Positions 1-8,602 are shown, numbered from the stretch's first letter. The stretch is DNA of 48,805 nt from Candidatus Bathyarchaeota archaeon (GCA_020348865.1 CP070754.1:1115624-1164428), one strand, 5' to 3'. Notes: generated by a model not told the origin, from the letters alone. Numbers and translations are program-made.

Positions 1-599
1 GAAGGTGAGCTCCACCCTATCATACGAATCCCTCTGCATTCAGCGTAACGTTCAGCATGTCCAGACAACTTCGTGTTGCACACAATCATCGCTTTGTCTA
101 TCTTCAAATTGTTCAATCCATGCTCGAATCCTTCGGTAACATCTTCAAAGACTGCCCTTGCGATTCGACCTTCATCCAAGCCAGTTGGCGTATGGTAGTT
201 GTAGTGGTGCTTCACTTCAACGATATATGTTACACCGTCTCTCTTTGCAACAGCGTCTATTTCATGCTCCACGCATTTACCTCTCACAATCTGATTCGGA
301 ACAACCTCATAGCCATGTTCACTCAACAGAATCTGTATAAAACGTTCAAAGTCAGGTTTAGACCTCATAAGGCTTAGCCCCCTTCGCAGACAGGTCTGAA
401 ACCTGACCGATGGCTTGTACTTGCTCAAATATCTGCGAATCAACTGAAGAATCTTTCTTGTCTCTATGCCATCGTATATTTTGGCCTCCACTTTTCCGGC
501 AACTTCATCTGCTGTTTCCCGGGAAGCACCCATTCTCAAGCAGGTTTTCACAATCTTCTCTCGGCTGTATAGCTGCCTTCGTCCGTTAGCTTTTGTCAC
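1..599 (-). CDS. ATP-cone plus restriction-endonuclease-like protein, partial (3' end outside window)
   Basis: The visible ~199 residues begin with an ATP-cone-like domain (VTKANGRRQLYSREKIVKTC, then a helical region with TRKILQLIRRYL) and continue into a PD-(D/E)xK-type nuclease core, where EHEIDAVAKRDG is followed by YIVEVKHH; the EID and ExK pattern suggests the metal site. Archaeal proteins with this architecture are known but poorly characterised; a nucleotide-sensing nuclease role is inference. The gene runs off the left edge. I chose GTG at 599 because the conserved domain begins there. GTG at 641 is the farthest upstream in-frame option, and an AGAGGA lies 18 nt before GTG 599, so the start is uncertain. 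A TATA-like stretch near 655-664 would suit a start near 599. Confidence 0.72.
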   Translation of the reverse strand, partial: MTKANGRRQLYSREKIVKTCLRMGASRETADEVAGKVEAKIYDGIETRKILQLIRRYLSKYKPSVRFQTCLRRGLSLMRSKPDFERFIQILLSEHGYEVVPNQIVRGKCVEHEIDAVAKRDGVTYIVEVKHHYNYHTPTGLDEGRIARAVFEDVTEGFEHGLNNLKIDKAMIVCNTKLSGHAERYAECRGIRMIGWSSP

Positions 600-879
600 A
601 AAGAGACTCAGAATGATTCCTCTCGGCTCACATTCAAGCACTGTTTATTGCTTACTTTTAATAAGACCTTTGTAAATCCACCCAGCTCAAGTGTTGTTCA
701 AAATCAGTCAGAGTGACTTCGAATCCATGTCGGATATTGGCAAGGAAAGTTGTGTCACGTTAATGACTTACACGTGAATGATTGGATTCTTCCAATGATT
801 TAGACTTGAAAACATAATGTGTCATGACAATGAGATGGTACGTTTTGGCGCAGGAATCCTATCTCCATGCGTGTGAGTC
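600..879. other. Intergenic region with repeat copy A
   Basis: This 280-base gap holds the probable promoter of the leftward ATP-cone gene and one copy of a short repeat (772-807). No convincing reading frame or structured RNA was seen. Confidence 0.5.
772..807 (+). repeat. Intergenic repeat, copy A (36 bp)
   Basis: The first 19 bases (ACGTGAATGATTGGATTCT) match copies at 2716 and 4893 with at most three differences. Over all 36 bases it matches copy B at about 29 positions. Within copy A, TGATTGGA and TCCAATGA form an imperfect inverted repeat, as expected of a dimeric-protein operator or a decayed element end. Confidence 0.7.
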
Positions 880-1116
880 TTAGGAGGTTTTTCTCATTCG
901 ACCGAAAAGAGAAAGGAGTTTCTCCTTCATCTGTGTGAGTACCGCCATCATCAACATCAGAGGGATAAGTGCCACACAGAGCCAGCATCCTGAACATGCG
1001 CCCCCACAGAGTCCCACGTGCATGCTGACAAATGGAATGGAAAAGGATGATAGAAATAGCACTAGGTCCCAAATTCTTGCCTTGATGTGTTTGCTGATCC
1101 TAGGATGCTTTGACAT
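880..1116 (-). CDS. Small Cys-rich membrane protein downstream of NapH-like protein
   Basis: This 78-residue protein has a basic N-terminus and about two hydrophobic segments (residues 16-34 and 45-60). Between them is a compact cysteine cluster, CGGACSGCWLC, spaced C-x3-C-x2-C-x2-C (residues about 37-47). The start ATG at 1116 follows an AGAGGT sequence by about 7 nt; an ATG two codons upstream is less well spaced. It overlaps the 3' end of the 4Fe-4S membrane protein gene, so the two are translationally coupled. I do not recognise a family. The cysteines could ligate a metal or Fe-S cluster and make it a subunit of the same redox complex; that is inference from context. Confidence 0.6.
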   Translation of the reverse strand: MSKHPRISKHIKARIWDLVLFLSSFSIPFVSMHVGLCGGACSGCWLCVALIPLMLMMAVLTQMKEKLLSLFGRMRKTS

Positions 1117-2041
1117 CTTCATGACCTCTTGAATAGGTTAGTGCTCCTGATGAACATGCCGTAACGCATTCCTTGCATACGGTGCACGCATGTCGGTCTA
1201 TTGAAACGCTTTTTTCTGCTGGTTTTATAGCCCAGCTAGGGCAGACTCCTCTACATTGGCCACAATCTTTGCATTTCGTTGGGTCATGTTTTACCTTGTA
1301 CGTGAAGCCTAGCTTTGTTCCAATATAGTGCACGGCGTTGGATAGAACGCCAAGTGGACAAACCCAACACCATCCTCTCCCACCGAACAGGAAAATGCCA
1401 CCAATGAAAAGCCAGAAAACCATTGTTATGATGCCCCCAGTGTGCCAATAGGTCAGAGCTGCAAAGTTCCCAGTCAAAAAATCAACAATGTTCTGCACTG
1501 AGGAAGCGGCACAATAGCGACAACATATGCCTGCTATTCCCAGAGTTTCAGCCACGCTACTTGCTTCAGGTGCACAGCAACTTCCTAATACTGGAGTTGC
1601 TGGACCTATCATTCCCAAGATTGCTGGCAGCAGGAAACCGATGAAGAACCCGTATCTAATCGCGCCCAGGCTAACCTTGCCACTGAAGTCTATCTTGAGT
1701 CTGCGTGGAGTCAGTCTGCTAAGGCTTTCAGTGAGCGAGCCAATAGGACACAACCATCCACAGAATAGAGGACCGAAGAAGAATGCGACTACTATCGCTA
1801 TTAATGCCAGAAGACGAATTGGTTGGACAATAATGGTAGTCCAGTATCTGCCAGTAAACATCCATTCAACTGTCATTCTGTAGCACACAGAGTGCAGAGT
1901 CGGCGCTGCAAGAGAACCTTGCAGAAAATAGATAATCCTAGGTATGGCTGCGAAAGGATAGACGAAGAAGAGAAAACCAAATATGAAGCCTAGGTATCTC
2001 CACTTGTTTCTCTTCAAAGTTTCAAGATTCAACTTCATCAA
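1100..2041 (-). CDS. NapH/NosR-like membrane 4Fe-4S ferredoxin protein
   Basis: This 313-residue membrane protein likely passes electrons between a quinol or other donor and an external acceptor. It has about five hydrophobic segments, the two diagnostic CxxCP loops of the NapH/NosR/YccM group (CGWLCPIG near residue 94 and CWVCPLG near 222), and a C-terminal double ferredoxin domain (CKDCGQCRGVCP and CTVCKECVTAC) for two [4Fe-4S] clusters. An extra cysteine-rich stretch, GSCCAPEASS followed by GICCRYC, lies in the middle. A GGGTGAG Shine-Dalgarno precedes the ATG. It starts 3 nt after the exported-protein gene and overlaps the small Cys-rich gene, so the three form one operon. No nitrate or nitrous-oxide reductase is nearby; the physiological partner is unknown. 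Confidence 0.88.
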   Translation of the reverse strand: MMKLNLETLKRNKWRYLGFIFGFLFFVYPFAAIPRIIYFLQGSLAAPTLHSVCYRMTVEWMFTGRYWTTIIVQPIRLLALIAIVVAFFFGPLFCGWLCPIGSLTESLSRLTPRRLKIDFSGKVSLGAIRYGFFIGFLLPAILGMIGPATPVLGSCCAPEASSVAETLGIAGICCRYCAASSVQNIVDFLTGNFAALTYWHTGGIITMVFWLFIGGIFLFGGRGWCWVCPLGVLSNAVHYIGTKLGFTYKVKHDPTKCKDCGQCRGVCPSWAIKPAEKSVSIDRHACTVCKECVTACSSGALTYSRGHEDVKAS

Positions 2042-2044
2042 CTC

Positions 2045-2599
2045 TCACCCCAGATTCAGACCCCATCCTCCATAGATTGTTATGGGAATAAAGGAGAGTC
2101 TCTCACCCGTATCACCGTCGTTCACTGCCAAGCCACCATCATACCAGACTTCTTGCCCACGCACATTCTCTGGTACGAAGATGATCCAGTCTATTCCTAA
2201 ATACGGGATTCCTTCACCTGGATCCAACGGCTCAGTGAACGTTTTTGTATCTGGATCCCAAGGAAATCCAGCGTTAACTTCCCATTCGACAGGGATGGTG
2301 CAGTTCACCAACTCTAGCTGAACCTTGTGAGGTTGGTGGTCAGTGTTTATTATCCAGTGTGTCGAGAGGGCAATTGTCCAAGGATTGAGGATCCGTTTCA
2401 AGGAGCCCTGTTCGTTGACATTTATCTGAATGGGGGTGGGAGGTGGACCTCGCCCCGACGGGAAGAAAATCCAGAAATGAAGTATCTCGGATTTGGCAAG
2501 ATGTGCTGAGTATAGGCTACCGCCTAATGTCAAGCACAAAGCACCGATGAATAGAATGCTAAAAATCTTCGTTGCCTTTGTAATCTTGAATGCAGGCAT
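2045..2599 (-). CDS. Exported/membrane-anchored protein of the redox operon
   Basis: This 184-residue protein has one N-terminal hydrophobic segment (about residues 12-32, SILFIGALCLTLGGSL) that reads as a signal peptide or anchor. The rest is a polar domain rich in Trp, Asp, Pro and beta-prone sequence, with a Pro-rich stretch GRGPPPTPI after the anchor. No metal-binding motif is obvious, apart from a single Cys (VNCTI). It is the first gene of the operon with the NapH-like protein 3 nt downstream, so an extracytoplasmic partner of that electron-transfer protein is plausible. No Shine-Dalgarno precedes the ATG. A TATA box 29 nt upstream suggests a leaderless mRNA. The family is not recognised. 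Confidence 0.7.
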   Translation of the reverse strand: MPAFKITKATKIFSILFIGALCLTLGGSLYSAHLAKSEILHFWIFFPSGRGPPPTPIQINVNEQGSLKRILNPWTIALSTHWIINTDHQPHKVQLELVNCTIPVEWEVNAGFPWDPDTKTFTEPLDPGEGIPYLGIDWIIFVPENVRGQEVWYDGGLAVNDGDTGERLSFIPITIYGGWGLNLG

Positions 2600-2623
2600 G
2601 CTTTTGGATTAGGGTGATTTGCA

Positions 2624-2631
2624 CATTTAAG
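2624..2631 (-). promoter_or_regulatory. TATA box, leaderless promoter of redox operon
   Basis: CTTAAATG on the minus strand is centred about 29 nt before the start codon at 2599, which would place transcription initiation at the ATG itself. No ribosome-binding site is present, consistent with a leaderless transcript. Confidence 0.45.
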
Positions 2632-2957
2632 ATTTCAGAAACAAAGTTCTATTCGAAATTGTGCTAGGAATCTCGCCTTGTGGTATATGCCTCACTATTG
2701 GTCTTCGCGATATAAACGTAAATGATTGGATTTTCCTTATGATTTGGACTTTATCAAGATCTAGTCGACAAGAGGAAGAATTCTCAGAATCTATAAATGT
2801 ATTAGATTTCGACCCCAACACGAATCCTCTATCTGAATTTATCTTGCATAATCTTTTACTGGAGCTAGGGCTGAACTAACCCAAAATGGACTAACTGAGT
2901 ACATAGAGCAGTCTTCATCAAGCGCACCATGATCTCAATCAAAGGAGAATCCGAAAG
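2632..2957. other. Divergent intergenic region with repeat copy B
   Basis: The region separates the leftward redox operon from the rightward glycosyltransferase gene. It holds repeat copy B (2716-2751) and a TATA-like CTATAAATG near 2790. Frames on both strands have no plausible start signals or recognisable protein. Confidence 0.45.
2716..2751 (+). repeat. Intergenic repeat, copy B (36 bp)
   Basis: ACGTAAATGATTGGATTTT matches copy C at 18 of 19 positions and copy A at 17 of 19. The following ATGATTTGGACTT is shared with copy A. A TCTAGTCGAC string follows about 10 bases later, and the same string occurs about 40 bases before copy C. Confidence 0.7.
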
Positions 2958-4619
2958 TTGAAAAGGGCGTTGGTTTTGATAGGTCTTCTCGTTGCAGTAA
3001 GCCCTTTCACAATTCTCGTGCCCTTGAATATTCTCTCGATAAACCTAGAGTCTGTACTGGTGTTTTTCGATCAACTAGCCTACATCGTGACCTATATCTC
3101 CCTCTTGATCTGCCTCTTTACTGTAATTGCCACTTTCCTGTGGTACCCCCGTGCCAGGAAGAAGTTTTCCTCGCCAATTAAACATTCAGGATTCTCAGTA
3201 GCAAAAATGGTTTTGGGAACCACAATTCTCATAATAGTTGTTCAGATCTCTGTAATGCTTCTGTACCCGTATCTCCTCTACCAAATATCCTTCTACCTGT
3301 TCTTTATCTCTCTGATAATGTTTGCAATCCGAAACTCGGTTACGTTTGTGAGCGCGTATCTTCATAAGAGGCGTGAACAGCGCGATTTGAGCTCCGATCT
3401 CAGAGACGGAACACACCTAGTCACTGTGATCGTTCCAGCTTACAACGAGGAGATAACAATAGGCAAAACTATTGACGCTCTTCTTGGACTCTCCTATGTC
3501 AACAAAGAGATAATTATTGTGGATGATGGGTCGACAGACAGAACCTTTGAAGTCGCAAAAAAATATGCAAAAAGTGATTCTACAAGAGTAGTTACGAAGC
3601 CAAATGGTGGAAAGTGGGATGCTCTCAACACCGGAATCAAACTTGCCAAGGGTGAGTTCATCATCTGCATCGATGCTGACACGCTTCTCGACCCAAACGC
3701 CATCCAGAACCTAATCAGACATTTTGGTGATCCCGACATTGCTGCAGTTGCAGGAAATGTAAAAGTTGGGAACCGACGTGGCTTGCTGACAAAACTTCAA
3801 GCACTCGAATATGTTGTTGGAATTAATCTTCACCGAAGAAGCGAAGCGAATCTACGAAATGTCACGGTTGTGCCCGGGCCAATTGGAGCATTCCGAGCAT
3901 CTGTACTCAAAGAGATTGGCCTATTTGAAGGGGACACCTTTGCCGAGGATGCGGACATCACGCTTAGGATTTTAAGAGCTGGATACAAAACGGCATTTGA
4001 GGCACGAGCTTTTGGATACACAGAAGCCCCAACATCAATGACCAGCCTTGCAAAACAACGATACAGATGGTATAGAGGTAGTCTCCAAGTGCTTTCGAAG
4101 CATAAAGATATGGCTTTCAATAAGAAATATGGACGAACTGGCACTCTTGTGATGCCTTGGAAGATTTTCAATGGAATCATCTACCCTTGGTTCACGTTCT
4201 TCACCTTGATGTGGCTGCTGGTTTTCTGCTTCAATCCGATTTCACCCTACACAATCTATCATCCGAGAATGGGAGGTGGCCCTCCGGAGTGGGCACCAGG
4301 GCAATCATCATCGAACCAAGGACGTGGCCCTCCAAACGGCACTAGCCAAATCGGGATAGCAATTGACTTCTTCCAGACAATTCCGTACATCTATGTTTTC
4401 TGGTTCTTAGCCTTCATTATACTAGAAACTGCTGTCGCCGCATACGCGTTATCCCTAGATATCAAAGAAAAGAAGTCCTTACTTTCATACGCTATACTCC
4501 ACAGACTTTCCTTCCTCTATATACTGGATATTGTAAGAATGTTAAGCCAGCTCGAAGAGACGTTTCACTATCCAATGAAATGGGAGATAATAGAACATCA
4601 CGGAACAGCAACCATCTAG
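2958..4619 (+). CDS. Processive membrane glycosyltransferase, family 2 (polysaccharide synthase type)
   Basis: This 553-residue enzyme likely polymerises a sugar from a nucleotide-sugar donor and extrudes the chain across the membrane. About four N-terminal hydrophobic segments (residues 1-135) precede a GT-A catalytic domain with VIVPAYNEE, IIVDDGSTD, CIDADT (DxD), EDAD and the processivity motif QRYRW. Two or more C-terminal transmembrane segments follow, separated by an unusual Gly/Pro/Ser-rich loop (residues about 437-465). This is the BcsA/HasA/PgaC-like arrangement (COG1215). The start is TTG, placed by the AAAGGAGA Shine-Dalgarno just upstream. No deacetylase or export partner lies beside it, so the polymer made cannot be named. 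Confidence 0.9.
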   Translation: MKRALVLIGLLVAVSPFTILVPLNILSINLESVLVFFDQLAYIVTYISLLICLFTVIATFLWYPRARKKFSSPIKHSGFSVAKMVLGTTILIIVVQISVMLLYPYLLYQISFYLFFISLIMFAIRNSVTFVSAYLHKRREQRDLSSDLRDGTHLVTVIVPAYNEEITIGKTIDALLGLSYVNKEIIIVDDGSTDRTFEVAKKYAKSDSTRVVTKPNGGKWDALNTGIKLAKGEFIICIDADTLLDPNAIQNLIRHFGDPDIAAVAGNVKVGNRRGLLTKLQALEYVVGINLHRRSEANLRNVTVVPGPIGAFRASVLKEIGLFEGDTFAEDADITLRILRAGYKTAFEARAFGYTEAPTSMTSLAKQRYRWYRGSLQVLSKHKDMAFNKKYGRTGTLVMPWKIFNGIIYPWFTFFTLMWLLVFCFNPISPYTIYHPRMGGGPPEWAPGQSSSNQGRGPPNGTSQIGIAIDFFQTIPYIYVFWFLAFIILETAVAAYALSLDIKEKKSLLSYAILHRLSFLYILDIVRMLSQLEETFHYPMKWEIIEHHGTATI

Positions 4620-5161
4620 AAACAGTGCAACTAAATTTTCCATCCACGTCCTACTGCTAGGCACAGTCATTTGCACGTTCAGCCGCTACTACAACTGGTA
4701 GCATGCCACAAATAGCAATTATCTGAGTTAAACTTGTTTATTTCTCGCGCTTGTCAAGCTCCTCGATTTTAACCCTAATAGTGCTCACGATATTTAAAAT
4801 TCTGTGCTTCCCACGCTTTCCGTTTAATGTATGCAATGACAATTAATGTCTAGTCGACTAGAGAATAATCTTCCAAATGCACGTGGATTTATACGTAAAT
4901 GATTGGATTTCTGCAGACTTCAGCGGCGAGTCGAAATATCATGACTCCTTCTGCAGGCTGTTGACAGGAATAAAAAGGTCGAAAGATTAGCGACCAATTC
5001 CCCGCTTGCATATAGCGAATACCATTCAAACTTGGACATCTAACATTGAAACATGGTTTAATTCATGGTTCAGGCAAAAGAGAATGGGTCCTCTAATCCA
5101 TGTTAACCTTCCATACCAGTACGTGTATTCGCAAATCACATATCCTAATCTAGCGAGCTAT
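4620..5161. other. Intergenic region with repeat copy C
   Basis: About 540 bases without a supported gene. The region contains repeat copy C (4893-4911), a perfect palindrome CTAGTCGACTAG near 4851-4862, and several TATA-like strings. No tRNA-like cloverleaf or convincing reading frame was found. Confidence 0.45.
4893..4911 (+). repeat. Intergenic repeat, copy C (core only)
   Basis: ACGTAAATGATTGGATTTC is 18/19 identical to copy B. The right half of the 36-bp unit is missing or shortened, with only a GACTT remaining downstream. Confidence 0.68.
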
Positions 5162-5170
5162 CTTTTTATT
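5162..5170 (+). promoter_or_regulatory. TATA box, leaderless promoter of cation efflux gene
   Basis: CTTTTTATT is centred about 27 nt before the ATG at 5193, and no Shine-Dalgarno lies between them. Confidence 0.4.
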
Positions 5171-5192
5171 CTGTTCCTGTTTATCATAAAAC

Positions 5193-6080
5193 ATGGCAGA
5201 ACGAGAGAAAAGAATCCGACTTGCATTATTGTTAAATGTTTGTTTCACTGCAATAGAGATTGTAGGAGGCTTATGGACAAACAGCCTGGCAATCATCTCA
5301 GATGCCCTGCATGATTTTGGAGATAGTGTAGCTTTAGGAAGTTCAATTGTTCTTGAACGAGCATCTCGCAAGGAACCTGACGCCAGTCGTACATTCGGAT
5401 ACCAGCGATTATCGCTCTTTTCTGCTCTTTTTTCAGCTTTGGTTTTGGTAGGCGGCTCCGTGGTTGTCCTCCTTAACGTCGTACCAAGACTTCTCAATCC
5501 TGAACGAGTTGACGCTACGGGCATGGTCGTCTTTGCAATCATCGGAATTATGGCTAATGGTCTCGGATTCAGCTTACTAAAGAAGGGAGAGAGCCTCAAT
5601 GAGAAAGTTCTTTCTTGGCACCTCCTAGAAGATGTTCTCGGATGGGTTGTAATCTTGATAGGTGGATCGGTCATTCACTTTTGGGACGCGCACTTCATTG
5701 ATCCCCTAATGACAATCGGAATAACAGCTTTTCTCCTTTACAATGTTGCAAGGAATTTGATGGAAGCCATGAACATTCTGCTCCAAGGAGTACCCAAACA
5801 CATTAACATCGATGAAGTCAAAAGAGAACTTTCAAAAATCAAGGGAGTAATTGCCGTCCACGACGTACATATCTGGTCATTAGAGGGAGAAACCGATGTT
5901 TTCTCCGGACATGTTGTGGTAGATGATGCACTGCTCAGAACACCCGATGAAACCCGAAGAAGCATAAAAGAAGCTCTTAAGAAACACCATATTGAACATT
6001 CAACCGTCGAGCTTGAAAGCAAAGATTCATGCTCAGGAATCGAGTGCGAAGATTGGTGCTCAAGGAAAACACAGAAATGA
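5193..6080 (+). CDS. Cation diffusion facilitator family transporter
   Basis: This 295-residue antiporter exports divalent metal ions such as Zn2+ in exchange for protons. About six transmembrane segments span residues 10-200. The two metal-site motifs are present: SDALHDFGD in TM2 (D37, D41) and HLLED in TM5 (about 142-146). A cytoplasmic domain follows (DVHIWSLEGETDVFSGHVVV), as in CzcD/ZitB-type proteins. The C-terminus has an extra cysteine cluster (SCSGIECEDWCS) that might bind metal; its role is inference. The gene stands alone. Metal specificity cannot be read from the sequence. Confidence 0.92.
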   Translation: MAEREKRIRLALLLNVCFTAIEIVGGLWTNSLAIISDALHDFGDSVALGSSIVLERASRKEPDASRTFGYQRLSLFSALFSALVLVGGSVVVLLNVVPRLLNPERVDATGMVVFAIIGIMANGLGFSLLKKGESLNEKVLSWHLLEDVLGWVVILIGGSVIHFWDAHFIDPLMTIGITAFLLYNVARNLMEAMNILLQGVPKHINIDEVKRELSKIKGVIAVHDVHIWSLEGETDVFSGHVVVDDALLRTPDETRRSIKEALKKHHIEHSTVELESKDSCSGIECEDWCSRKTQK

Positions 6081-6268
6081 AGGCGGGTCCACTCCATTCG
6101 TTTTCCTGATCCTATGCACAATGAAAACTCGCATCATTTTCTCAATGGTTAATTTACTCACCACAGGTCTTCTTCTCATGTTCTGCGGTGTGTCTCATTC
6201 CAGTGGTTATCTGCAAAAAGTATATCAAGTCAAGTAGAGTATGGTAAGGTTCTATTGGGGGAAATGAC

Positions 6269-7159
6269 TTGGAGGATGAGCTTTTAATATATGTGGATGG
6301 TAAGTTTTGCCCCAGGTCAGAGGCAAAAGTTTCTGTTTACGATCATGGCTTGCTGTACGGAGACGGTATTTTCGAAGGAATTCGCGCCTACGGCGGGGTC
6401 GTATTCAAACTCAAGGAACATATAGACCGGCTGTACGGTTCAGCGCACACAATCATGCTGGACATACCATTAACAAAGAAAGAAATGATACAGGCTGTTC
6501 TGAAGACACTTAAGAAGAACAAACTCAAAGACGCTTACATTCGCTTGGTGGTCACAAGAGGAATCGGTGACCTCGGGCTGGACCCGAGAAAATGCTCAAA
6601 ACCAACAATCATAATCATCACTCACCCAATGATAGCATTACATGGAACAGAGGCAAAAGAGAAAGGCGCGACAACGCTTATTGCATGGGTGAAAAGAGAC
6701 CCAGTTGATGCAACTTCGCACGAAATAAAGTCGCTAAACTACCTGAACAGCATACTGGCAAAACTTGAAGCCAACGTCGCTGGTGTAGACGAAGCCATAT
6801 GCTTGGACAAAGTAGGTTTTGTATGTGAGGGCGTAGCTGAGAACATATTCATCGTCAAGGAAGACGAAATATCCACGCCACCAGTTTCAACTGGAGCATT
6901 GCCTGGAATAACAAGGAACAGAGTTATGATGTTGGCAGAGATGATGAAGTACAGAGTTGCAGAGAGAAATATTACGCCAAACGAATTATTCAATGCTGAC
7001 GAGGTTTTCTTCACAGGAACCGCGGCAGAAATTGTCCCTGTAAGAGAGGTAAACAAACGAGTAATAGGTGATGGCAAGCCAGGACCCATCACAAAACGGT
7101 TGATGAGAGAATTCAATAGGATTGTAAGAGACCCAAAAGAAGGCACCAAAATAGCCTAG
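6269..7159 (+). CDS. ilvE: Branched-chain amino acid aminotransferase
   Basis: This 296-residue PLP enzyme transfers an amino group between glutamate and the keto acids of Leu, Ile and Val. It is fold-type IV: the N-terminus has the typical YVDGKFCPRSEAKVSVYDHG, then LLYGDGIFEGIRAY. The Schiff-base lysine is K154 in HEIKSLNYLNS, and the cofactor loops EGVAENIFIV, TGALPGITR and FFTGTAAEIVPV are all present. Length is normal. The start is TTG, set by the GGGGGA upstream. A 188-base gap separates it from the upstream transporter gene, so it probably has its own promoter. Confidence 0.93.
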   Translation: MEDELLIYVDGKFCPRSEAKVSVYDHGLLYGDGIFEGIRAYGGVVFKLKEHIDRLYGSAHTIMLDIPLTKKEMIQAVLKTLKKNKLKDAYIRLVVTRGIGDLGLDPRKCSKPTIIIITHPMIALHGTEAKEKGATTLIAWVKRDPVDATSHEIKSLNYLNSILAKLEANVAGVDEAICLDKVGFVCEGVAENIFIVKEDEISTPPVSTGALPGITRNRVMMLAEMMKYRVAERNITPNELFNADEVFFTGTAAEIVPVREVNKRVIGDGKPGPITKRLMREFNRIVRDPKEGTKIA

Positions 7160-7191
7160 CGAACCGCCATTGATCGTAGGTGTGTCTTGGG

Positions 7192-8478
7192 TTAAATGAT
7201 CAGTTTCTCAGGTTCTACCTTACGCTGATTGATACTCAAGTCACTGACTCTGAACTTTTTGTCCCCATAGAGCACCGCATACTTTTCTCCGGCGTAGAGA
7301 GAAGCTGCAATTCTGCCAATCGCGTCTGCCTTCATGTTTCCGCTTCCACTGGTGCCGCCTACTACTAACAGGTCGTGCTCCTCGAAAATGACTGGTTGCC
7401 CATCAAGAGTGTTCATCGCATATAATCCAGCCCATGATGTGAATGGCCGACTCCCAGCAAACTGTGGAAAGTACTTGACGGCCACTTGATAGATCCCATA
7501 CTGGTAATAGTTCTCTTCCGGTTGAGGCTCATCTTCAAGCCTGAATGCTCTTGGAAATTCGTCGCCATAGCTGAACCAGAAAGAGTTTTCCTCAAGTGCA
7601 GGTTTTAGGTAGACTCTTGGCTTGGGCAAAATGGTAAATGGTACGCAACCTTCAGAGTTGAACCCTTTAGCCCACAGCAGTTTCTTAAGCTCATTCGTTT
7701 CAGCTCTCACAGAGAAAAGCTGTCTCTTTACTGGTTTTATATGCGCATCTACGCCAACTGAGTCAAGGAGTGAAGCGGTCCAAGCTCCTGCCGCTACAAT
7801 AGTTCTCTTGGCTTTGATGACACCACGGTTCGTTTTGATTCCAGATGCTCCAGCCTCTTGCCAGAAATATGGTTCGCCAGGAGTTCCTAAAGGCTCACGA
7901 GGTTCAACAACTATGCTCTCAACCTTTGTGTTGTATCTGACTTCGCCACCTAATCTTCTGAACTCTGACTCGTAGAAGTTGACTAGGGAGTCGATGTCTA
8001 TTGACCCAGCTTTCGGAATGAGTATCCCTGCTTCTACATCTGCTAAGCCCATCAACTTGGAATCTTCATCTTTCGTGACATTAGTTCTAAGCTTCAACTT
8101 TTCAGATAGTTCATGTGCATTATACACTCTGTATTCTAAACCTCTTTCCGCCATAACCGTTAGCACTGGTTCAGCCCATCGGTAGTCTTCGTCGTTGAAG
8201 AGCCATAGATAGCCAACCCACTTCAACTTCAAGTCTGCGCCGAGGTCTTTCTGAACGTGCTTGAAGAATTCGATTGTTGTATCAACTAGTGCAAGATTCG
8301 TGTGTGAATAGAAGAAACTTCTAAACATTGCTGCGCTTTTCGCCGTATTTCCCTGACCAGCTGCTCCCATCTTATCAACTACAAGAATCTTCTCCTGAGG
8401 GTTTGTTTTCTTAATGTGATAGGCGGTGGACAGCCCAAGAAGACCGGCGCCAACGACAACCGCGTCATACTCAGCCAT
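7192..8478 (-). CDS. FAD-dependent amine oxidoreductase (DAO family)
   Basis: This 428-residue flavoenzyme belongs to the DadA/sarcosine-oxidase/glycine-oxidase superfamily. It has an N-terminal dinucleotide-binding GAGLLGLSTAYH (residues 10-21), a central region with RTIVAAGAWT (typical of the family), and a C-terminal LLVVGGTSGSGNMKADAIG that binds FAD. The substrate is probably a secondary or D-amino acid or a related amine; motif reading cannot decide which. A GAAGGGG ribosome-binding site precedes the ATG. It converges on ilvE with a 32-base gap. It is a single-gene unit with no electron-transfer partner visible. Confidence 0.87.
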   Translation of the reverse strand: MAEYDAVVVGAGLLGLSTAYHIKKTNPQEKILVVDKMGAAGQGNTAKSAAMFRSFFYSHTNLALVDTTIEFFKHVQKDLGADLKLKWVGYLWLFNDEDYRWAEPVLTVMAERGLEYRVYNAHELSEKLKLRTNVTKDEDSKLMGLADVEAGILIPKAGSIDIDSLVNFYESEFRRLGGEVRYNTKVESIVVEPREPLGTPGEPYFWQEAGASGIKTNRGVIKAKRTIVAAGAWTASLLDSVGVDAHIKPVKRQLFSVRAETNELKKLLWAKGFNSEGCVPFTILPKPRVYLKPALEENSFWFSYGDEFPRAFRLEDEPQPEENYYQYGIYQVAVKYFPQFAGSRPFTSWAGLYAMNTLDGQPVIFEEHDLLVVGGTSGSGNMKADAIGRIAASLYAGEKYAVLYGDKKFRVSDLSINQRKVEPEKLII

Positions 8479-8602
8479 ATCGAATACCCCTTCAACGTAT
8501 CGCTCGTCAACTGTTAACTATTATCTATATGCAAGAAAAATGTGGCACAAATCTCTCCGTAAACCATCCCCGGCGGCATATAGTCTGTGGATGTTGTATT
8601 GG

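Noticed and set aside
57..377. Rightward open frames of 106 and 60 residues at the left edge
   Set aside because: They are antisense to the ATP-cone/nuclease gene, whose protein has clear domain motifs.
800..1072. Leftward 90-codon frame
   Set aside because: It overlaps the 78-residue Cys-rich gene in another frame, has no protein-like hydrophobic pattern and no ribosome-binding site.
2627..2879. Overlapping short frames on both strands
   Set aside because: They lie in the promoter/repeat region, lack ribosome-binding sites and have no recognisable composition.
5006..5314. 102-codon rightward frame before and into the cation efflux gene
   Set aside because: It overlaps the N-terminus of the efflux protein in another frame and passes through its promoter.
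6121..6237. 38-codon frame resembling a tiny lipoprotein (LLLMFC then G)
   Set aside because: No Shine-Dalgarno or promoter and a chance hydrophobic run in an AT-rich gap; kept only as a note.
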